A stretch of DNA of 64,000 nt. Origin: Litoribacter ruber (GTDB lineage: Bacteria; Bacteroidota; Bacteroidia; Cytophagales; Cyclobacteriaceae). Location of the stretch: assembly GCF_018500185.1 (NCBI RefSeq), contig NZ_JAHBGI010000012.1, positions 1 through 64,000 on the forward strand, in the 5' to 3' direction. The notes below the pieces were generated by a model. The model saw only the letters and a program-made list of their open reading frames with translations. It was not told the DNA's origin and did not search any database. Made by a program: the position numbers and the translations under genes. Shown piece after piece: positions 23,966-34,700 of this stretch (its first letter is position 1; each line of letters begins with the position of its first letter).

Positions 23966-25039
23966 CTAATAATTTTCGTCAAAGGATTTTTGAGGAAACG
24001 GCGACTCCCAACTGAAAACAGCACTTACGGGATAATGATCTGAATAATCAACTTCCCGATGGGTGTTGAAATCTTTGATTTGGAATATTGGGGAGTAGAA
24101 GATGTTGTCGATCCTCAGAAAGAAAAGCACCCTGTTATAAGTAAAGCCAAAGCCTCTGCCTGCCTCTTCAAAAGCATTTAGCAAATCTTTTTTCAAGGTT
24201 TGGTAGGTGAAACTATAGGGGAGGTCATTAAAATCCCCAGCCACGATCACAGGGTGGGGGCTGTTGTTGATGTGTTCTTGGAGGATTTGTACTTGTGAAG
24301 CTCTTATTTCGGTGCCGTTTTTTAGTTTCCTGAAAGTGTCTTTGTAATTTTCCTTAATGCCATCCACATGGTTGAGGTCATCCGCTTTGATGCTCATGGA
24401 TTCCAAGTGGGTGTTGTAGACCCGGATGGTGTCTTGGTTGACTTTAATGTCAGTGAAAATAGCACCATTGGTCCAGCGGTTTTGGAAAACTTTACCGCTA
24501 TTGATTATTGGGTATTTGCTGAAAGTCGCCAACCCATAACTGTTCCGTTTGGCATCCCCCTCCATAATTTCATACTTGTACTCAAAGGCGCCATCTTGGT
24601 TAATCGCCTTGATGGAATTGTAGGTAGGGATGGTATAATTCTGATAAAATTCCTGAAAGCATTTGATGTCAGCCGGAAACTCCCGCGCCCATTGGATACT
24701 GTTTCTAGTGAAGCTTTTTTTCTCATCCTGTGCAATTCCCAAATTGAAGAGCCTGACATTGTAGCTCAAAACGGATAGCCCTTCGGCATTATCTACAGGA
24801 GGATTTAGCTGGTAAGTTGCCCCCAAAAACTTATAGCCAATTGCCAAAGCGATAATTGGCACCACCATGATCAGTCTTATCCTAAACATGTGGATCAAAA
24901 GCAAAACGAGATTGAGTATTAGGAATCCCGGTATCAACAGCGGCAAAAGCCCTGTGTAAGGTAATACCTCGGGGGATATCCTTACACTAAAGAACAAAAT
25001 CATGGATATAATGAATACTAGAAAGGTAATAAATCGCAT
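23966..25039 (-). CDS. Membrane-anchored endonuclease/exonuclease/phosphatase family protein
   Basis: A 357-aa protein with two or three N-terminal transmembrane segments (about residues 4-75) and a DNase I-like EEP catalytic domain. The usual residues are seen in order: SYNVRLF, KCFQEFY (metal Glu), THLES, AGDFNDLP (Asp-Asn), RIDNIFYS and SDHYPVSAVF (His). Such proteins cleave phosphodiesters or phosphomonoesters, and the real substrate is unknown. The catalytic domain would face the periplasm or cytoplasm depending on the helix count. The gene converges with porP 1 bp away, and an 11-bp inverted repeat lies 61 bp upstream of its start. Confidence 0.88.
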   Translation of the reverse strand: MRFITFLVFIISMILFFSVRISPEVLPYTGLLPLLIPGFLILNLVLLLIHMFRIRLIMVVPIIALAIGYKFLGATYQLNPPVDNAEGLSVLSYNVRLFNLGIAQDEKKSFTRNSIQWAREFPADIKCFQEFYQNYTIPTYNSIKAINQDGAFEYKYEIMEGDAKRNSYGLATFSKYPIINSGKVFQNRWTNGAIFTDIKVNQDTIRVYNTHLESMSIKADDLNHVDGIKENYKDTFRKLKNGTEIRASQVQILQEHINNSPHPVIVAGDFNDLPYSFTYQTLKKDLLNAFEEAGRGFGFTYNRVLFFLRIDNIFYSPIFQIKDFNTHREVDYSDHYPVSAVFSWESPFPQKSFDENY

Positions 25040-25099
25040 GTTGTCTAGGATGCCTGTGGGGGCGCTCTTACTTTTTCGGTTTGGAACTTGCTAAAATAG

Positions 25100-25129
25100 G
25101 TCTTTTGAAAGTGATGATTTTCAAAAGAC
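25100..25129. promoter_or_regulatory. Perfect 11-bp inverted repeat between divergent genes
   Basis: GTCTTTTGAAA (25100-25110) and TTTCAAAAGAC (25119-25129) are exact reverse complements around an 8-bp spacer, between the EEP gene (leftward) and thyA (rightward). There is no T-run on either side, so it is not a simple terminator. It may be an operator or an RNA hairpin. Confidence 0.5.
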
Positions 25130-25271
25130 TAGATTGCTGATGATAGGCAAAAATACGGCAATTAACAGCAGAATTGAAAACTGCGCATTAATTTACTTGA
25201 AATGAATTTAAATTCTTTCGATCAATCCCTATATTGCGGTTCAGCTAAGTCGTGAAAAATCCCATTCCAAT

Positions 25272-26066
25272 ATGAAACAATATCACCAATTACTTCAGCA
25301 CATTTTGGACAATGGCGTCCAAAAAGGTGACCGTACAGGTACAGGAACCTTGAGTGTGTTTGGCTATCAAATGCGGTTTGACCTACAGGAAGGATTCCCG
25401 CTGGTGACCACCAAAAAATGTCACCTGCGATCCATTATCCATGAATTGCTTTGGTTTTTGAATGGTGATACCAACATCAAATATCTTAAAGACAACAAGG
25501 TGTCAATTTGGGATGAATGGGCTGATGAAAATGGGGATTTAGGGCCTGTCTACGGCTACCAATGGAGGCATTGGCCTGATGGACAGGGAGGGGAGATCGA
25601 CCAGATCAAAAATCTGATCCAGCAGATCAAGAATAACCCAGATTCCAGGCGGTTGATCGTAAGTGCCTGGAATGTGGCAGATGTGGACCAGATGGCATTG
25701 CCGCCTTGCCACTTGCTGTTTCAGTTTTACGTGGCTGAGGGCAAGCTCTCCTGCCAACTTTACCAAAGAAGTGCTGACGTGTTTTTGGGGGTACCTTTTA
25801 ATATCGCCAGTTATGCATTGATGGTAATGATGATTGCCCAAGTTTGCGACCTCCAGCCAGGGGAGTTTATTCATACATTTGGCGATGCCCACCTTTACAG
25901 CAATCACCTAGAGCAGGCGAATTTGCAGCTCAGCAGAGAATGCAGGCCTTTACCGGTGATGAAAATCAACCCTGAGGTGAAGGATATCTTTGGATTTAAA
26001 TTTGAGGATTTCGAACTGGAGAATTATGATCCTCATCCGCATATAAAAGCCCCAGTGGCTGTTTAA
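25272..26066 (+). CDS. thyA: Thymidylate synthase
   Basis: A 264-aa enzyme, the length of E. coli ThyA. It converts dUMP to dTMP with methylenetetrahydrofolate. Visible hallmarks are [12 protein letters not shown] near the N-terminus, [15 protein letters not shown], the catalytic Cys in the [13 protein letters not shown] segment and [19 protein letters not shown] for nucleotide binding. Its 3' end overlaps the convergent aminotransferase gene by 4 bp. No dihydrofolate reductase gene is adjacent in this window. Confidence 0.97.
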   Translation: MKQYHQLLQHILDNGVQKGDRTGTGTLSVFGYQMRFDLQEGFPLVTTKKCHLRSIIHELLWFLNGDTNIKYLKDNKVSIWDEWADENGDLGPVYGYQWRHWPDGQGGEIDQIKNLIQQIKNNPDSRRLIVSAWNVADVDQMALPPCHLLFQFYVAEGKLSCQLYQRSADVFLGVPFNIASYALMVMMIAQVCDLQPGEFIHTFGDAHLYSNHLEQANLQLSRECRPLPVMKINPEVKDIFGFKFEDFELENYDPHPHIKAPVAV

Positions 26067-26890
26067 ATCACAAAAAGAGTTTCTATAAACTCGATCGGTT
26101 CGATGTTGAATTCGGTCGAGTTGATTTTTTCTATATAATGTATGCCAGTTACGTTGGTCGTAAAAACTAGATCGGCTTTCATTATTTCTGAAGGTTTGAA
26201 TTCTCCTTCCACTACAGAGTACCCCTTTTTTTGCAACTTTTCCATCACCACTGTTCTTCCTACTCCTTCGATGCAGGAGGAAGTGAGGCATGGGGAATAG
26301 AATACACCGTCTTTTTTCCAAAATAGATTTGATGCTCCGGCCTCACAGACGTTTCCTTTTGCCTCAAGTAGGATTACTTCATCCATTCCTGCTTTTTTTC
26401 TGGAAATGCCCGCCTGCACGTATACCAAAGCATTAAGCGTCTTACAATTGCTCCAAGGGAGATTTGGAACAACAAACTGTTTGTTGATAAAAGCTGATTT
26501 CTGCTGTGGTGGGGTATAAGTAAAGGCCTCAAGTATCAGGGATTCGCTGGCATGATGGCTCACTGGGGTGTATTTCCCCACACTATCACGATAAATGTTC
26601 CACCTTACCCTTAGAATTTTACCCGGAAATTTTTCTTTCAGATATTGCTCCACATCTTGGAAGGCCTGCTCTACATTCAGTTCAATATTTAAAGTTGTAC
26701 AACCTTTGAACGCACGGGAAATATGTTGCTTTCCAAATCTGATTTCCGCTCCTGTAAAAATCATCGTTTCAAATATCCCATCTCCATAAAGATAGGCACG
26801 GTTCGCTAGCTGTGAGGGGCTGGCGTCAAACTGGCCATTTTTGGATTTAAATAAAAAACATGTCTCGTTATCGGACAGGTGGATGTTCAT
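26063..26890 (-). CDS. Class IV PLP aminotransferase, PabC-like (4-amino-4-deoxychorismate lyase)
   Basis: A 275-aa fold-type IV PLP enzyme. Landmarks are the N-terminal [15 protein letters not shown], the PLP-binding Lys in [11 protein letters not shown] (about residue 150), EAGASNLFW and EGVGRT. Its size and its YGDGIFET start suit aminodeoxychorismate lyase, which makes p-aminobenzoate for folate, but branched-chain aminotransferases share these features. The neighbouring thyA is compatible with a folate role without proving it. The two genes are convergent and overlap by 4 bp. Confidence 0.8.
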   Translation of the reverse strand: MNIHLSDNETCFLFKSKNGQFDASPSQLANRAYLYGDGIFETMIFTGAEIRFGKQHISRAFKGCTTLNIELNVEQAFQDVEQYLKEKFPGKILRVRWNIYRDSVGKYTPVSHHASESLILEAFTYTPPQQKSAFINKQFVVPNLPWSNCKTLNALVYVQAGISRKKAGMDEVILLEAKGNVCEAGASNLFWKKDGVFYSPCLTSSCIEGVGRTVVMEKLQKKGYSVVEGEFKPSEIMKADLVFTTNVTGIHYIEKINSTEFNIEPIEFIETLFVI

Positions 26891-27046
26891 TATCGTGCGA
26901 AATTTGAATTTGTGTTATAAAGCTAACGTTAAATAATTATAAATAACCTAGCTCTAATATTTATATAAGACCATTAATTGAATATTAATCATTTAATTGA
27001 AAAATAGTTGCTAGATTAGCACAGTTATAGTAAAATTTGTACCCAA

Positions 27047-27724
27047 ATGGCAGGAAAAAGTAGTGTATTCGATATGATTGGACCAGTGATGATAGGCCCA
27101 TCTTCATCCCATACGGCAGGTGTGGTTCGGATCGGGCGTGCGGCTATCCGTGTGTTGGGCGGTATACCCGATGAAGCCCTGATAACTTTCTACAATTCTT
27201 TTGCCAGAACTTATGAAGGCCATGGCAGCGACAGGGCCATAATTGGAGGCTTGCTGGACATGAAGACAGATGATGATAGAATCAAGACTGCCTTTGAGGT
27301 AGCCAAAGAAAAGGGCTTGCAATATTCTTTCAAATCTATTGGAAATGCATCTGTTTACCATCCCAATACTGTAAAAGTTAACCTGACCAAAGGGACCAAA
27401 AAAGTAGAGGTGATTGGTGAGAGCTTGGGAGGAGGGCTGATCAATATTTCTAAAGTAGATGGTTTTAATGCCGACTTTTCTGCCCAAGCGCACACTCTTA
27501 TTATCAAGGCCCAGGATGTCTCTGGTGCAATTGCCTTTATTTCCAGCGTAATTGCCCAAGAAAAAACCAATATCGCCACCATGTCCGTATCCCGAAAAGG
27601 TAAAAATGACATTGCCTGTCATGTGATCGAGATGGATTCTGGCCTTCAACCCATCACGATCGAATATTTGAAAAGCCTTCCTTGGATCAAGGAACTGATT
27701 TATATCCCAGACATAGATTTATAG
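27047..27724 (+). CDS. sdaAB: L-serine ammonia-lyase, iron-sulfur type, beta subunit
   Basis: A 225-aa protein starting with the serine dehydratase beta-chain motif FDMIGPVMIGPSSSHTAG and ending with an ACT domain (about residues 150-225). With the alpha subunit, which carries the 4Fe-4S site, it deaminates L-serine to pyruvate and ammonia. The alpha subunit gene is not in this window, so it must lie elsewhere. The stop codon is 1 bp before the TolC-like gene, so the three genes 27047-30387 probably form one transcript. The AT-rich 156 bp upstream holds no clear promoter. Confidence 0.9.
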   Translation: MAGKSSVFDMIGPVMIGPSSSHTAGVVRIGRAAIRVLGGIPDEALITFYNSFARTYEGHGSDRAIIGGLLDMKTDDDRIKTAFEVAKEKGLQYSFKSIGNASVYHPNTVKVNLTKGTKKVEVIGESLGGGLINISKVDGFNADFSAQAHTLIIKAQDVSGAIAFISSVIAQEKTNIATMSVSRKGKNDIACHVIEMDSGLQPITIEYLKSLPWIKELIYIPDIDL

Positions 27725-27725
27725 T

Positions 27726-29069
27726 ATGAAGAAAGTTTACTTTTTGTTTAGTTTACTTCTGTTAGCCGGTCAACTTAGAGCCCAAGACTACCAAGTTACG
27801 GACCTGACCCTGCAGGAGTGTATCGAGATTGCTCTCGAGAACAATATCAACCTACAGCGGACCGAGCTCAATTTGGCCAATACAGAGGCAGCCCTGTTGG
27901 AGGCCCGCGGGAATGTTTTACCATCTTTTAGTTTTGGGTTTGCGCCCCAAATCAGATGGGGTCGAAATATTAACCCAGTGACCAACCTCTTCGAGACCAG
28001 AAGAATCGGGGCGGTTAATATGGTAGCAAATTCTAACGTGACTTTATTCGCCGGTAGGCAGATCCAAAACAGTATCAACCAGGCCTTGACCAATGTGGAA
28101 GCAAGTCAATTTGATGTGGAGGCAAGCCGCAATGATATCACCTTAACGGTGATCAATCTCTTTGTCAATGTGGTTTTTGCCAAAGAGCAATTGAACATTG
28201 CCCAAAGTCAACTGAAAACTGTAGCTGAGCAACGTGACAGGACGACCAGACTAGTGGAGGCAGGTTCTTTGCCAACTGCGGAAAGACTGGATATCGAAGC
28301 CCAGACTGCCACAAGTGAGCTTGAGGTAATCAATGCCTCAAACAACCTTCGATTGGCACGTCTGAATTTGGCTCAGATGCTTCAGGTGCCATTCTCAAAT
28401 GAATTTGATATCAGCTTTCCAGATCTGGAAGCAGAAGACTATAATTTAGCCGAAACGGATGTCAACCAAATCTTTGCCATTGCCTTGGAAACCATGCCAC
28501 AGGTAAGGGCAGCAGGGCTGGGGGTTGAGGCATCGGAATTCGGTGTTAAGGCCGCAAAAGGAGGCTTTTATCCAACCTTGTCTTTGGGAGGAAATGTATT
28601 CTCCAACTATATTGATCAGCCTTCCCTGCCAAATTTTGAAATCAATCCGTTTTTTCAGCAGATTGAAAATAACCTAGCCCAGCAGGTTACGTTAAATTTA
28701 AATATTCCGGTATTCTCTAATTTCCGGAACAGGGCCAACCTTCAGCGTGCCCGAGTGCAGCGCAGAATGAGCGAGCTTCAGCAAGTGGAAACCCAGAACC
28801 AGTTACGCCAGGATATCGAAACAGCTTTCACAAATGCCATGGCCTCCCGCCAGGCTTACCGAAGCTCCCAGAGAAGGGTGAGTTCCCTTGAAGAAGCCTT
28901 CCGCATGTCCCAGCAGCGGTATGACGTAGGCGGTATCAATGCCGTTGATTTCCAGATTGCCCAGAACAATCTGTTCAATGCGCAAGCAGATTTGATCAAT
29001 GCAAAATACGAATACATTTTCCGGGTGAAAGTCCTGGATTTTTACTTAGGCAATCCCATTTCATTATAA
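27726..29069 (+). CDS. TolC-family outer membrane efflux protein
   Basis: A 447-aa outer-membrane factor with a signal peptide (MKKVYFLFSLLLLAGQLRAQ). It has the duplicated TolC pattern: the first repeat starts at LTLQECIEIALENNINLQ and the second near residue 230, each with long alternating helices and short strands. It would form the trimeric outer-membrane duct of an efflux or type I secretion system with the adaptor encoded next. The gene starts 1 bp after sdaAB and ends 4 bp before the adaptor gene. No inner-membrane pump is encoded beside it. Confidence 0.92.
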   Translation: MKKVYFLFSLLLLAGQLRAQDYQVTDLTLQECIEIALENNINLQRTELNLANTEAALLEARGNVLPSFSFGFAPQIRWGRNINPVTNLFETRRIGAVNMVANSNVTLFAGRQIQNSINQALTNVEASQFDVEASRNDITLTVINLFVNVVFAKEQLNIAQSQLKTVAEQRDRTTRLVEAGSLPTAERLDIEAQTATSELEVINASNNLRLARLNLAQMLQVPFSNEFDISFPDLEAEDYNLAETDVNQIFAIALETMPQVRAAGLGVEASEFGVKAAKGGFYPTLSLGGNVFSNYIDQPSLPNFEINPFFQQIENNLAQQVTLNLNIPVFSNFRNRANLQRARVQRRMSELQQVETQNQLRQDIETAFTNAMASRQAYRSSQRRVSSLEEAFRMSQQRYDVGGINAVDFQIAQNNLFNAQADLINAKYEYIFRVKVLDFYLGNPISL

Positions 29070-29073
29070 TACC

Positions 29074-30387
29074 ATGGCAAAGAAAAAGAAATCCAATAAA
29101 TTGATATTCATCCTACTCGGGGTAGTGGGCGTATTGTTACTTTTTATCATCATCGGCAGATCAGCCGGGTGGATTGGTGGAGAAAAGGAACTTGAAGTCG
29201 AGGTGGCCGAGGCAAACCGAAAGACTATCATTGAAAAAGTAAGTGCCTCAGGGGTGGTCCAGCCTGAGATTGAGGTGAAACTTAGCCCAGACGTGGCTGG
29301 TGAGATTATTAACCTAAATGTCAAAGAAGGAGATTCGGTGCGTGTAAATGACCTTTTGGTGAAGATCCGCCCTGACAACCTGATTTCTGCCCTGGGTAGA
29401 AGTGAGGCCAACTTGAATCAAAACAAGGCCAATTTAAGCCAAGCTAGAGCCCAGCTGAAGAGAGCTGAGGCTGTATTTAATAGGGCGGAACTGGAGTTTA
29501 AAAGAAATGAGAAGCTTTATAAAGATAAAGTGATTTCGGATTCGGATTTTGAGCAGGCCAATGCTGATTTTCTTTCTGCCAAAAATGACTTGGAAGCTGC
29601 TCAGCAAAATGTGATTGCAGCCGAGTACATCGTGAAAAGTGCCCAGGCGACTGTGGATGAAGCAGCGGAAAACCTGCGCTTGACCAATGTGTATTCCCCG
29701 ATGAATGGAATAGTTTCCAAGTTGTTGGTTGAAAAAGGGGAACGTGTGGTAGGTACGCAGCAAATGGCCGGTACGGAAATGTTGAGATTGGCCGACCTTT
29801 CCCAAATGGAAGTGAGGGTAAATGTGAATGAAAATGATATTGTTCGGCTTTCCTTGGGCGATACCACTATTATAGATGTGGATTCCTATTCTTACAGCAA
29901 CAAGAAGTTTACAGGGGTAGTTACCTCAATTGCCAATTCTGCAAACGAAAAAGCCAATCAGGATGCCGTCACCGAATTTGAGGTTCGTATCAGGATTTTG
30001 AATGAGTCCTATCAGGACTTGATTTCCGAAAAGAACAGGTATCCTTTCCGTCCTGGAATGACAGCCAGTGTGGAAATCATTACCAACAAAAAGCAAAATG
30101 TATTAGCTGTGCCTCTTGCAGCAGTCACTACTAGAGAAGGCCAAGTGAGAGAAGGAACCGACGGTAGACTGAAGGAACTTGTGTTTGTAAAAGATGGCGA
30201 CAGGGCCAAGAGGGTAGAAGTCACCACGGGTATTTCAGATTTTGATAACATTGAAATTATTGAAGGCCTAGAAGAAGGTCAGAAGATTATAAGCGGACCT
30301 TATTTTATAGTCAGTAAACAAATTGAGGATGGCAAATTGGTGAAAGGTAATACTCCAACAGCCGAGCGCACTACCGCGTCTAGATAA
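29074..30387 (+). CDS. HlyD/MacA-like periplasmic adaptor protein
   Basis: A 437-aa membrane-fusion protein with one N-terminal transmembrane anchor (about residues 9-29). It has split biotinyl-lipoyl halves (EVKLSPDVAGEIINLNVKEG and NVYSPMNGIVSKLLVEKGE), an intervening coiled-coil hairpin (about 110-190), a beta-barrel domain and a membrane-proximal domain. The layout resembles MacA-type adaptors that serve ABC pumps. It is followed immediately by a terminator, so the expected MacB-like or RND pump gene is not in this operon and must be supplied from elsewhere. Confidence 0.9.
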   Translation: MAKKKKSNKLIFILLGVVGVLLLFIIIGRSAGWIGGEKELEVEVAEANRKTIIEKVSASGVVQPEIEVKLSPDVAGEIINLNVKEGDSVRVNDLLVKIRPDNLISALGRSEANLNQNKANLSQARAQLKRAEAVFNRAELEFKRNEKLYKDKVISDSDFEQANADFLSAKNDLEAAQQNVIAAEYIVKSAQATVDEAAENLRLTNVYSPMNGIVSKLLVEKGERVVGTQQMAGTEMLRLADLSQMEVRVNVNENDIVRLSLGDTTIIDVDSYSYSNKKFTGVVTSIANSANEKANQDAVTEFEVRIRILNESYQDLISEKNRYPFRPGMTASVEIITNKKQNVLAVPLAAVTTREGQVREGTDGRLKELVFVKDGDRAKRVEVTTGISDFDNIEIIEGLEEGQKIISGPYFIVSKQIEDGKLVKGNTPTAERTTASR

Positions 30388-30390
30388 ATG

Positions 30391-30427
30391 AAAAAAAAGG
30401 CTTTCAATCACTGAAAGCCTTTTTTTA
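30391..30427. terminator. Bidirectional terminator between the adaptor and D-TA genes
   Basis: AAAAAAAAGGCTTTCA (30391-30406) pairs with TGAAAGCCTTTTTTT (30412-30426). A-tract and T-tract flank the stem, so it can serve both the rightward adaptor operon and the convergent leftward gene. Confidence 0.92.
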
Positions 30428-30439
30428 TTATCAATTTTT

Positions 30440-31543
30440 CTATTTCATTGTACCCTCCAAATGGTCGATCAGGTCATTGTCCAAGGTCCTGTAGCTTCTC
30501 ATGCAATCCGCTGTCATGCAGCTGTGGATGGGTAGAATACCAATCACATCACCTATTTTTATCCGCTCCATCAATGCGTCGGGAGCATGGATGAGCCCAT
30601 GTTCTTGGGAAATGCTTTTCAGGAATGCCCTTTCGGCTGGAATTATCCATTTATCTTTTTCAAACAGTACTACTTCCCCGAAATTTTTAACCTCATTATC
30701 ATTGAGCACATCTTTGGACAAGTGGACCCCGCCACCGTGTATCAATATTTCATTCTTGCCAACTTTCACATCCACCACAGGTGAAGCCAGCGCTACCGCT
30801 ATGTCCTCTTTGTTGCAGCTGCCGATTGCTGCTTGGGTAAGGTCGTAAAAGACAAAATTTCCAGGTCCCAACTCATCAATATGGTCAAAGTTTTCCATCA
30901 GTGAAGCACTTGGAGTGTCCCCTGACCTGCACACCAATTCGGGATATTGACTTTGGTATTTGGCCTTCAGAACTCGAAACGCCTCTTGGTTTTCTTTGTG
31001 AATCTTTTTGATTCCCTCCAAGTTAGCGTGATAGGTGTGGCCTGCATGGATATAAAAACCTTTAAAATTCATGTTTTTATTCTCAGCGATGACCCTCAGG
31101 ATGTTGTCAATTACCTCAAAGTTTTCTACTGGCACTCCGGTCCGACCGTATCCAGCGTCAATTTCAATGAAAAACCCGATGGACCTTTCTACTTTTTGGG
31201 ATACCAGCCTTGCTACTTCCTCATTTACCAATTGGATAGAAACGGGCTGCCCCTGCATCAAGGATAGATCTTCGATGAGGAGTGGGTTGAAGGGGAAAGC
31301 AATATGAATGTTTTTAAAGCCCCTATCTCTAAAATAAAATGCCATTCGAAAGGATGAGACCGAAATTTCATCAATTTCATAGTCTTTGCACCACTCTGCC
31401 ACTTTTAAAGATTGGTGGGTTTTAAAATGAGGTGCGAGTTTGAGGTTTAGAGATTTAGCTTTCACAGCCATCTTTTTCAAATTTCTTCGACAAATGGCCT
31501 CATCTAATATCAAAGTTGGGTTTTTAATCTGAAAATCAAGCAT
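30440..31543 (-). CDS. D-threonine aldolase/D-serine dehydratase-like PLP enzyme
   Basis: A 367-aa fold-type III PLP enzyme related to D-threonine aldolase and eukaryotic D-serine dehydratase. The PLP Lys is in APHFKTHQS (about residue 41) and the alanine racemase-like barrel follows. The C-terminal domain has the zinc motif PIHSCMTADCMRSY (His and Cys ligands, about 345-355). It would cleave or dehydrate a D-hydroxy amino acid, and the precise substrate is not decidable. It is a single leftward gene closed by the shared terminator at 30391-30427. Confidence 0.88.
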   Translation of the reverse strand: MLDFQIKNPTLILDEAICRRNLKKMAVKAKSLNLKLAPHFKTHQSLKVAEWCKDYEIDEISVSSFRMAFYFRDRGFKNIHIAFPFNPLLIEDLSLMQGQPVSIQLVNEEVARLVSQKVERSIGFFIEIDAGYGRTGVPVENFEVIDNILRVIAENKNMNFKGFYIHAGHTYHANLEGIKKIHKENQEAFRVLKAKYQSQYPELVCRSGDTPSASLMENFDHIDELGPGNFVFYDLTQAAIGSCNKEDIAVALASPVVDVKVGKNEILIHGGGVHLSKDVLNDNEVKNFGEVVLFEKDKWIIPAERAFLKSISQEHGLIHAPDALMERIKIGDVIGILPIHSCMTADCMRSYRTLDNDLIDHLEGTMK

Positions 31544-31645
31544 ATAGTAGGTCTATTAGGTTTGGTTGAGGTCGTTTCTTTTCTTAAAAATCTGTAAAAA
31601 TTACTGATTTCTAAAATTCTAACCCTATTCTTTAATTGTAGTTCT

Positions 31646-31653
31646 TAATTTTG
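31646..31653 (+). promoter_or_regulatory. -7 promoter box of the AsmA-like gene
   Basis: TAATTTTG is a perfect TAnnTTTG box, 58 bp before the ATG at 31712. No TTTG -33 element at the proper distance was found. Confidence 0.45.
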
Positions 31654-31711
31654 GTAAAAAAAATCTATCTCCACTAATTTACGTTAACATTTTGGGGGAA
31701 GGGTAAATACC

Positions 31712-34700
31712 ATGAGTAAGAAAATAATCATCATCATACTGGCCATCATCTTGGTGCCAGTGCTGCTGCTTGCCGGCACGATCGCCGCAGTATATTATAA
31801 TCAACAAAAAATAGTCCAACGAGCTCTAATCACTGTCAATGAAAGTTTTGACGGGGAGTTGACTATTAAGGGAAGCCACATTTCTCCCTTTGCGAATTTT
31901 CCCTATATCTCCATCGACTTGGAGGAAGTGGCGTTTTATGAAAACAAAGCAATGGACACCCGCCCGCTATATACGGCTAGCGATGTGTATGTGGGTTTTG
32001 ACATCAAAGATATCCTAGCGGGCAATTATAGCGTCAAGAGTATAAAGGTTAAAAATGGGCATCTGGATGTGGTCAGATATGAAAACGGAGATATCAATTT
32101 GCTTTTGGCAAAAGGGTTGGGAGAAGATGCTGAGCCGGAAACCAATGAGGCCTTCAATGGACAAGTTGAGTTGGAGTCCTTAAAAATTGATGGTTTTGAA
32201 ATCTCTTATAAAGACCTTTCTTCCGCTCAGGTAATCTTGGCTCATATCAAATCGGTAGATACCAAACTGAAGTATAGTGCTGACCACTTCTACATAGATT
32301 TGGCATCTGATTTCCTATTGGATATTGTAGAAAATGGGCAACCTACATTTTTTGCCAACAAACATCTGGATATTGATCTCCACTTGGACTATGATATGAC
32401 TGAGGAATTGGTCACCGTTCTAAAAAGTCAGGTGATGTTGGAACAGGCGCTGTTTTCTTTGGAGGGGTTGGTGGACATGGATGATGATATGGACATGGAC
32501 CTCAAGTTTTATGGTGAAAAACCCGATTTTAATATTTTCGCTGCATTTGCGCCTGCGGAAATAGGGGAGGCTCTCAAACGCTATAGGAATGAAGGTCAGA
32601 TTTATTTTCTGGGCAGTGTCAAAGGCAAGTCTGCAAACGGAAATATCCCGGCCGTATCGGTTGAATTTGGCGCCGATAACGCCTATTTCCTCAATACTGA
32701 AATGAACAAAAAAGTGGATGATTTGGCCTTTGCGGGTTATTTCACCAATGGAAAAGAGAGAACCTTGGAAAGCTCTGAGTTAAGGCTACAGAGGTTTACA
32801 GCGAGACCTGAGGAGGGCATCTTTGAAGGTAAAATGATTGTTAAAAACTTCAAAGATCCTTTTATCAAAGTCAACTTGCATGCTGATCTTGACCTGGAGT
32901 TTATCGGCCAATTTCTACAAGTGGAAGGACTTGAGAGGATCAAAGGACAAGTGCTTCTGGATATGGACTTTGACGAGTTGATTGACCTAGAGCTACCGGG
33001 TGAAAACCTGGCCCAACTAAAGCAGGGTATTGACAGTGAGTTGACCATCAAAAACCTAAGCTTTAACATTCCTGATTACCCCCATCCAATCCGAAACGCC
33101 AATGGCCATGCCGTGATGCGTGACGGCAAAATCGAGATGGATAACCTTTCATTTAACATCGCCGGGTCCGATTTCAAATTTACCATGGGACTAAGTGATT
33201 TCCCAGCCCTGTTTCACCAATATGATCAGATAGTAAACTTGGAATTGAATGCCAACTCCAAGAAAATTGACTTTCCTGAGCTGCTTTCATTTGATTCAGC
33301 ACTACTTGCCATCACTGATGAGGTGATTGATGATTTTGAAATCAAATTGGCCTTTGAGGCAAATGCCAAGGACCTTTGGAACTTTGAGCACCTTCCAAAG
33401 GGTGAGTTTTTCATCAAGGATTTCCATGCAAAATTGAAAAACTATAGCCATGCCCTTCATGATTTTCATGCGGACTTGATTATCACCGATAGCTCGTTTT
33501 TGCTAAAAGATTTCTCTGGGTTCATTGATAAAAGTGATTTCCATTTCACAGGAAAGCTTGACAACTACAGGAAATGGTTTCAGGAGGTCAAAAAAGGGGA
33601 CACCAAGTTTGAATTTGATTTCCATTCGGATTACCTTCAGCTCGCAGACCTGCTTTCCTATGATGGCCAAAATTACCTGCCTGAAGATTATAGAAACGAA
33701 GAGTTGAGAGGCGTAAAAGCGCATGGGCTTTTGGACTTGCACTATGATTCGGTTTTCCATTCGCTGGATTTTTACCTTTCGGGCTTCCAGGGCAAAATGA
33801 ATGTCCACCCTTTGAAGTTTGAAAATTTCAAAGGCAGGGTGCATTATGAGGATGAGCATCTTTTGGTGGAGGGCTTTGAAGGCAAAATGGGAGCAAGTGA
33901 TTTCAAAATTGACTTGGCTTACTACCTCGGGGAGGACAGTACCATCCGAAAGAGGGATAATCACTTTAGGTTTGTCGCAAAGGCGCTGGATCTCGATGCT
34001 CTGATGAATTATGATATTCAAGCCGACACTTCCCATGAGGATGCCTTTAATATCTTTGATTTGCCTTTTACCGACATGAAGTTTCAGGCTGAAATTGGAA
34101 AATTGAATTACCACACCTACTGGTTGGATAACTTTAAAGTGAAAGGCAGAATCCAAGAAGATCACTTCATGTACTTGGATACACTAGGAGTGAATGTAGC
34201 AGAGGGCTGGCTTGGTATGAAAGGATACTTCAATGGTTCAGATCCTAAAAATATATACTTCAACAGTACCTTGCAGGCGGAAAGGCTTGACCTTGATAAA
34301 TTGCTGATCAAGTTTGAAAATTTTGGACAGGATTATTTCATCAATGAAAATATTCACGGAAAAGTCAGCGGGACCATCACCAGCAATTTTCTTGTACATC
34401 CTGATTTTACACCTATTCTGGAAAAGAGCGAGGCCCATATGGACCTGAGAATTTATGAGGGTAGCATCAATAACTTTGCACCCCTGCATGCTTTATCTGA
34501 TTATTTTAAGGATAAGAATCTCAATATGGTCAGGTTCGATACCTTGGAAAATGCGATGGACCTAAAAGAAGGAGTCCTGTCTATCCCCAAGATGAACATC
34601 AACTCCAGCCTTGGTTTCATAGAGTTGTCAGGTAAACAAAGCCTTGACCTCAGCATGGATTATTTTTTGCGGATTCCGCTTGGCTTGGTGACCCAAGTTG

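Noticed and set aside
27726-30387. A full tripartite efflux pump
   Set aside because: The outer-membrane factor and adaptor are present but the terminator at 30391 directly follows, with no inner-membrane pump gene.
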